14,087 nucleotides of DNA, taken from positions 1-14,087 of the forward strand of contig JALNYD010000040.1 of NCBI GenBank assembly GCA_023230025.1. The letters are read 5' to 3'. Every line of letters starts with the position of its first letter. Positions within the stretch are counted from its first letter, which is position 1. Positions 13,506 through 14,087 of the stretch are shown in pieces. Made by a program: the position numbers and the translations under genes. The DNA comes from Candidatus Cloacimonadota bacterium. Its GTDB lineage: Bacteria > Cloacimonadota > Cloacimonadia > Cloacimonadales > Cloacimonadaceae. The notes below the pieces were generated by a model. That model saw only the letters and a program-made list of their open reading frames with translations. It was not told where the DNA came from and did not search any database.

Positions 13506-13581
13506 CTATGTTCAGCACTACATCACCCCATAATACCCCCGTGGCATGCGGAGATTATGGGGTGATATAGTGCTGAAATAG
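13506..13581. repeat. Long near-perfect inverted repeat after potC
   Basis: The arms at 13511-13534 and 13554-13577 pair at 23 of 24 positions (one C-A mismatch at 13521); the left arm begins TTCAGCACTACATCACCCC. Four more pairs (CTAT with ATAG) extend the stem past one bulged G. The 19-bp loop contains GTGGCATGC. A T-run is missing, but a stem this long could still stop transcription or protect the potC mRNA 3' end. It could also be a MITE-like element. Confidence 0.9.
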
Positions 13582-13601
13582 GGGTGAAGCATCGGGTGTG
13601 G

Positions 13602-13620
13602 AAGCGTCATCCTGACGCTT
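13602..13620. repeat. Triplet-loop hairpin preceding the two-unit array
   Basis: AAGCGTCA pairs perfectly with TGACGCTT around a TCC loop. It shares the three-base-loop design of the eight hairpins that follow. Confidence 0.9.
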
Positions 13621-13630
13621 TTCCCGACGA

Positions 13631-13724
13631 TAGGATTCGACACGTCCCGTGTCGAAACGGAACGAAGTTCCGTAGAAAAGTAAGCAGCTTCGCTGCTTTT
13701 GCAGACGAGACGTCTGCAATCCTA
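13631..13724. repeat. Multi-hairpin element, unit 1
   Basis: TAGGATT (13631-13637) pairs with AATCCTA (13718-13724), enclosing four hairpins with three-base loops: TTCGACACG-TCC-CGTGTCGAA (13636-13656), ACGGAAC-GAA-GTTCCGT (13657-13673), AAGCAGC-TTC-GCTGCTT (13682-13698) and TTGCAGACG-AGA-CGTCTGCAA (13699-13719). The closing stem overlaps the outer bases of the first and last hairpins by two each. The predicted fold is a cloverleaf-like multibranch structure. Confidence 0.9.
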
Positions 13725-13737
13725 AGGGACGCCGGGA

Positions 13738-13828
13738 TAGGATTCGACACGTCTCGTGTCGAACGAGGCCGAAGGCCGAGAAGAATAAGCAGCTTCGCTG
13801 CTTTGCAGACGAGACGTCTGCAATCCTA
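13738..13828. repeat. Multi-hairpin element, unit 2
   Basis: The same plan as unit 1, at a 107-bp offset: TAGGATT (13738-13744) and AATCCTA (13822-13828) enclose TTCGACACG-TCT-CGTGTCGAA (13743-13763), GGCC-GAA-GGCC (13767-13777), AAGCAGC-TTC-GCTGCTT (13787-13803) and TTGCAGACG-AGA-CGTCTGCAA (13803-13823). The second hairpin has a different stem from unit 1 but the same GAA loop. GCCGGG (13731-13736) and CCCGGC (13835-13840) form an additional outer stem. Confidence 0.9.
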
Positions 13829-13869
13829 TGGGTCCCCGGCAACCTATAACCCCTATGTCAGGACTCAAT

Positions 13870-13905
13870 ATCATGTAGATCATGTAGATCATGTAGATCA
13901 TGGGG
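13870..13905. repeat. ATCATGTAG tandem repeat
   Basis: Three perfect 9-bp copies (13870-13896) are followed by a variant ATCATGGGG (13897-13905). The unit is a multiple of three, but no gene is supported around it. Confidence 0.9.
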
Positions 13906-14087
13906 ATCAGAGTTCTATCATTATCCGTCCAAATCCGTGTAATCCGCGTGAGAAAAGGCGCTACAGCGAGCGCCGGTACTTCAAAACCCTAAAACCTTGT
14001 GAGAAACAAGATTCAGGATGAAGCTTCCACCTTGTCCCTTCCTGATTATTCCTGAATGTGGAGCAAATATTGCATAGGTAGTGTCTC

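Larger units (their letters stand above)
13448..14087. other. 640-bp non-coding, repeat-rich region
   Basis: No gene is supported here. The region holds, in order, a near-perfect 24-bp-arm inverted repeat, nine triplet-loop hairpins arranged as one leader hairpin plus two related units, a 9-bp tandem repeat, three ATCCG-type short repeats (13923-13950), and a hairpin with arms GGCGCT and AGCGCC (13957-13974). AAAACCCTAAAACC (13984-13997) echoes the repeats near polA and rpmA. A last inverted pair, ATTCAGGA (14011-14018) and TCCTGAAT (14050-14057), may be chance. Confidence 0.7.

Noticed and set aside
13631..13828. CRISPR array
   Set aside because: The repeated parts are the hairpins themselves, with no variable spacers of constant length and only two units.
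13584..14021. 145-codon plus-strand frame after potC, and its minus-strand counterpart
   Set aside because: The frame runs through hairpins and the 9-bp repeat (giving repeated VDH residues) and has no ribosome binding site; the sequence is explained by repeats.

Overview
The window is about 14.1 kb of bacterial chromosome with roughly balanced base composition. Two secreted proteins end in Por/type IX (T9SS)-style C-terminal sorting domains, and one closely resembles the Porphyromonas peptidylarginine deiminase. The housekeeping genes are bacterial and the proteins look Gram-negative. This points to the Fibrobacteres-Chlorobi-Bacteroidetes superphylum; Cloacimonadota is my best guess, but that is an inference from protein style, not a database match.

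Layout. 72/108-821 (+): six-helix membrane protein of the DUF2238/YjdF type. 822-1152: non-coding, with a long imperfect inverted repeat. 1153-1851 (+): lipoprotein with a C-terminal membrane anchor. 1852-1982: non-coding, with a heptamer tandem repeat. 1983-4754 (-): full-length DNA polymerase I with all three activities apparently intact. 4920-5234 and 5249-5509 (+): ribosomal proteins L21 and L27, closed by a strong intrinsic terminator. 5563-5837: two copies of a dispersed intergenic element, about 132 bp apart. 5934-7910 (+): secreted peptidylarginine deiminase-like enzyme. 7911-8107: a leader with a palindrome, alternative pairings and a strong terminator hairpin. 8108-10573 (+): secreted M14 zinc carboxypeptidase. 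10588-13447 (+): potA-potB-potC, a polyamine-type ABC importer with overlapping genes. 13448-14087: no gene, but an unusually dense set of inverted repeats, triplet-loop hairpins and short tandem repeats.

How the genes may work together. The most interesting block is 5934-13447. The deiminase keeps every residue I recall as important in P. gingivalis PPAD, including the arginine pair that reads the free C-terminal carboxylate, so it probably citrullinates C-terminal arginines of peptides. The neighbouring carboxypeptidase has an aspartate at the position that makes carboxypeptidase B select C-terminal Arg/Lys. Two exported enzymes that compete for the same C-terminal arginine would therefore sit side by side, and the second lies only 14 bp upstream of a polyamine-type importer. 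Joint action on arginine-derived nitrogen or on peptide C-termini is my inference. No substrate-binding protein (potD) is visible next to potABC.

The 822-1152, 1852-1982, 5563-5837 and 13448-14087 spacers hold repeats likely to recur elsewhere in this genome. The 1852-1982 spacer looks like a diverged, inverted copy of the element downstream of rpmA.
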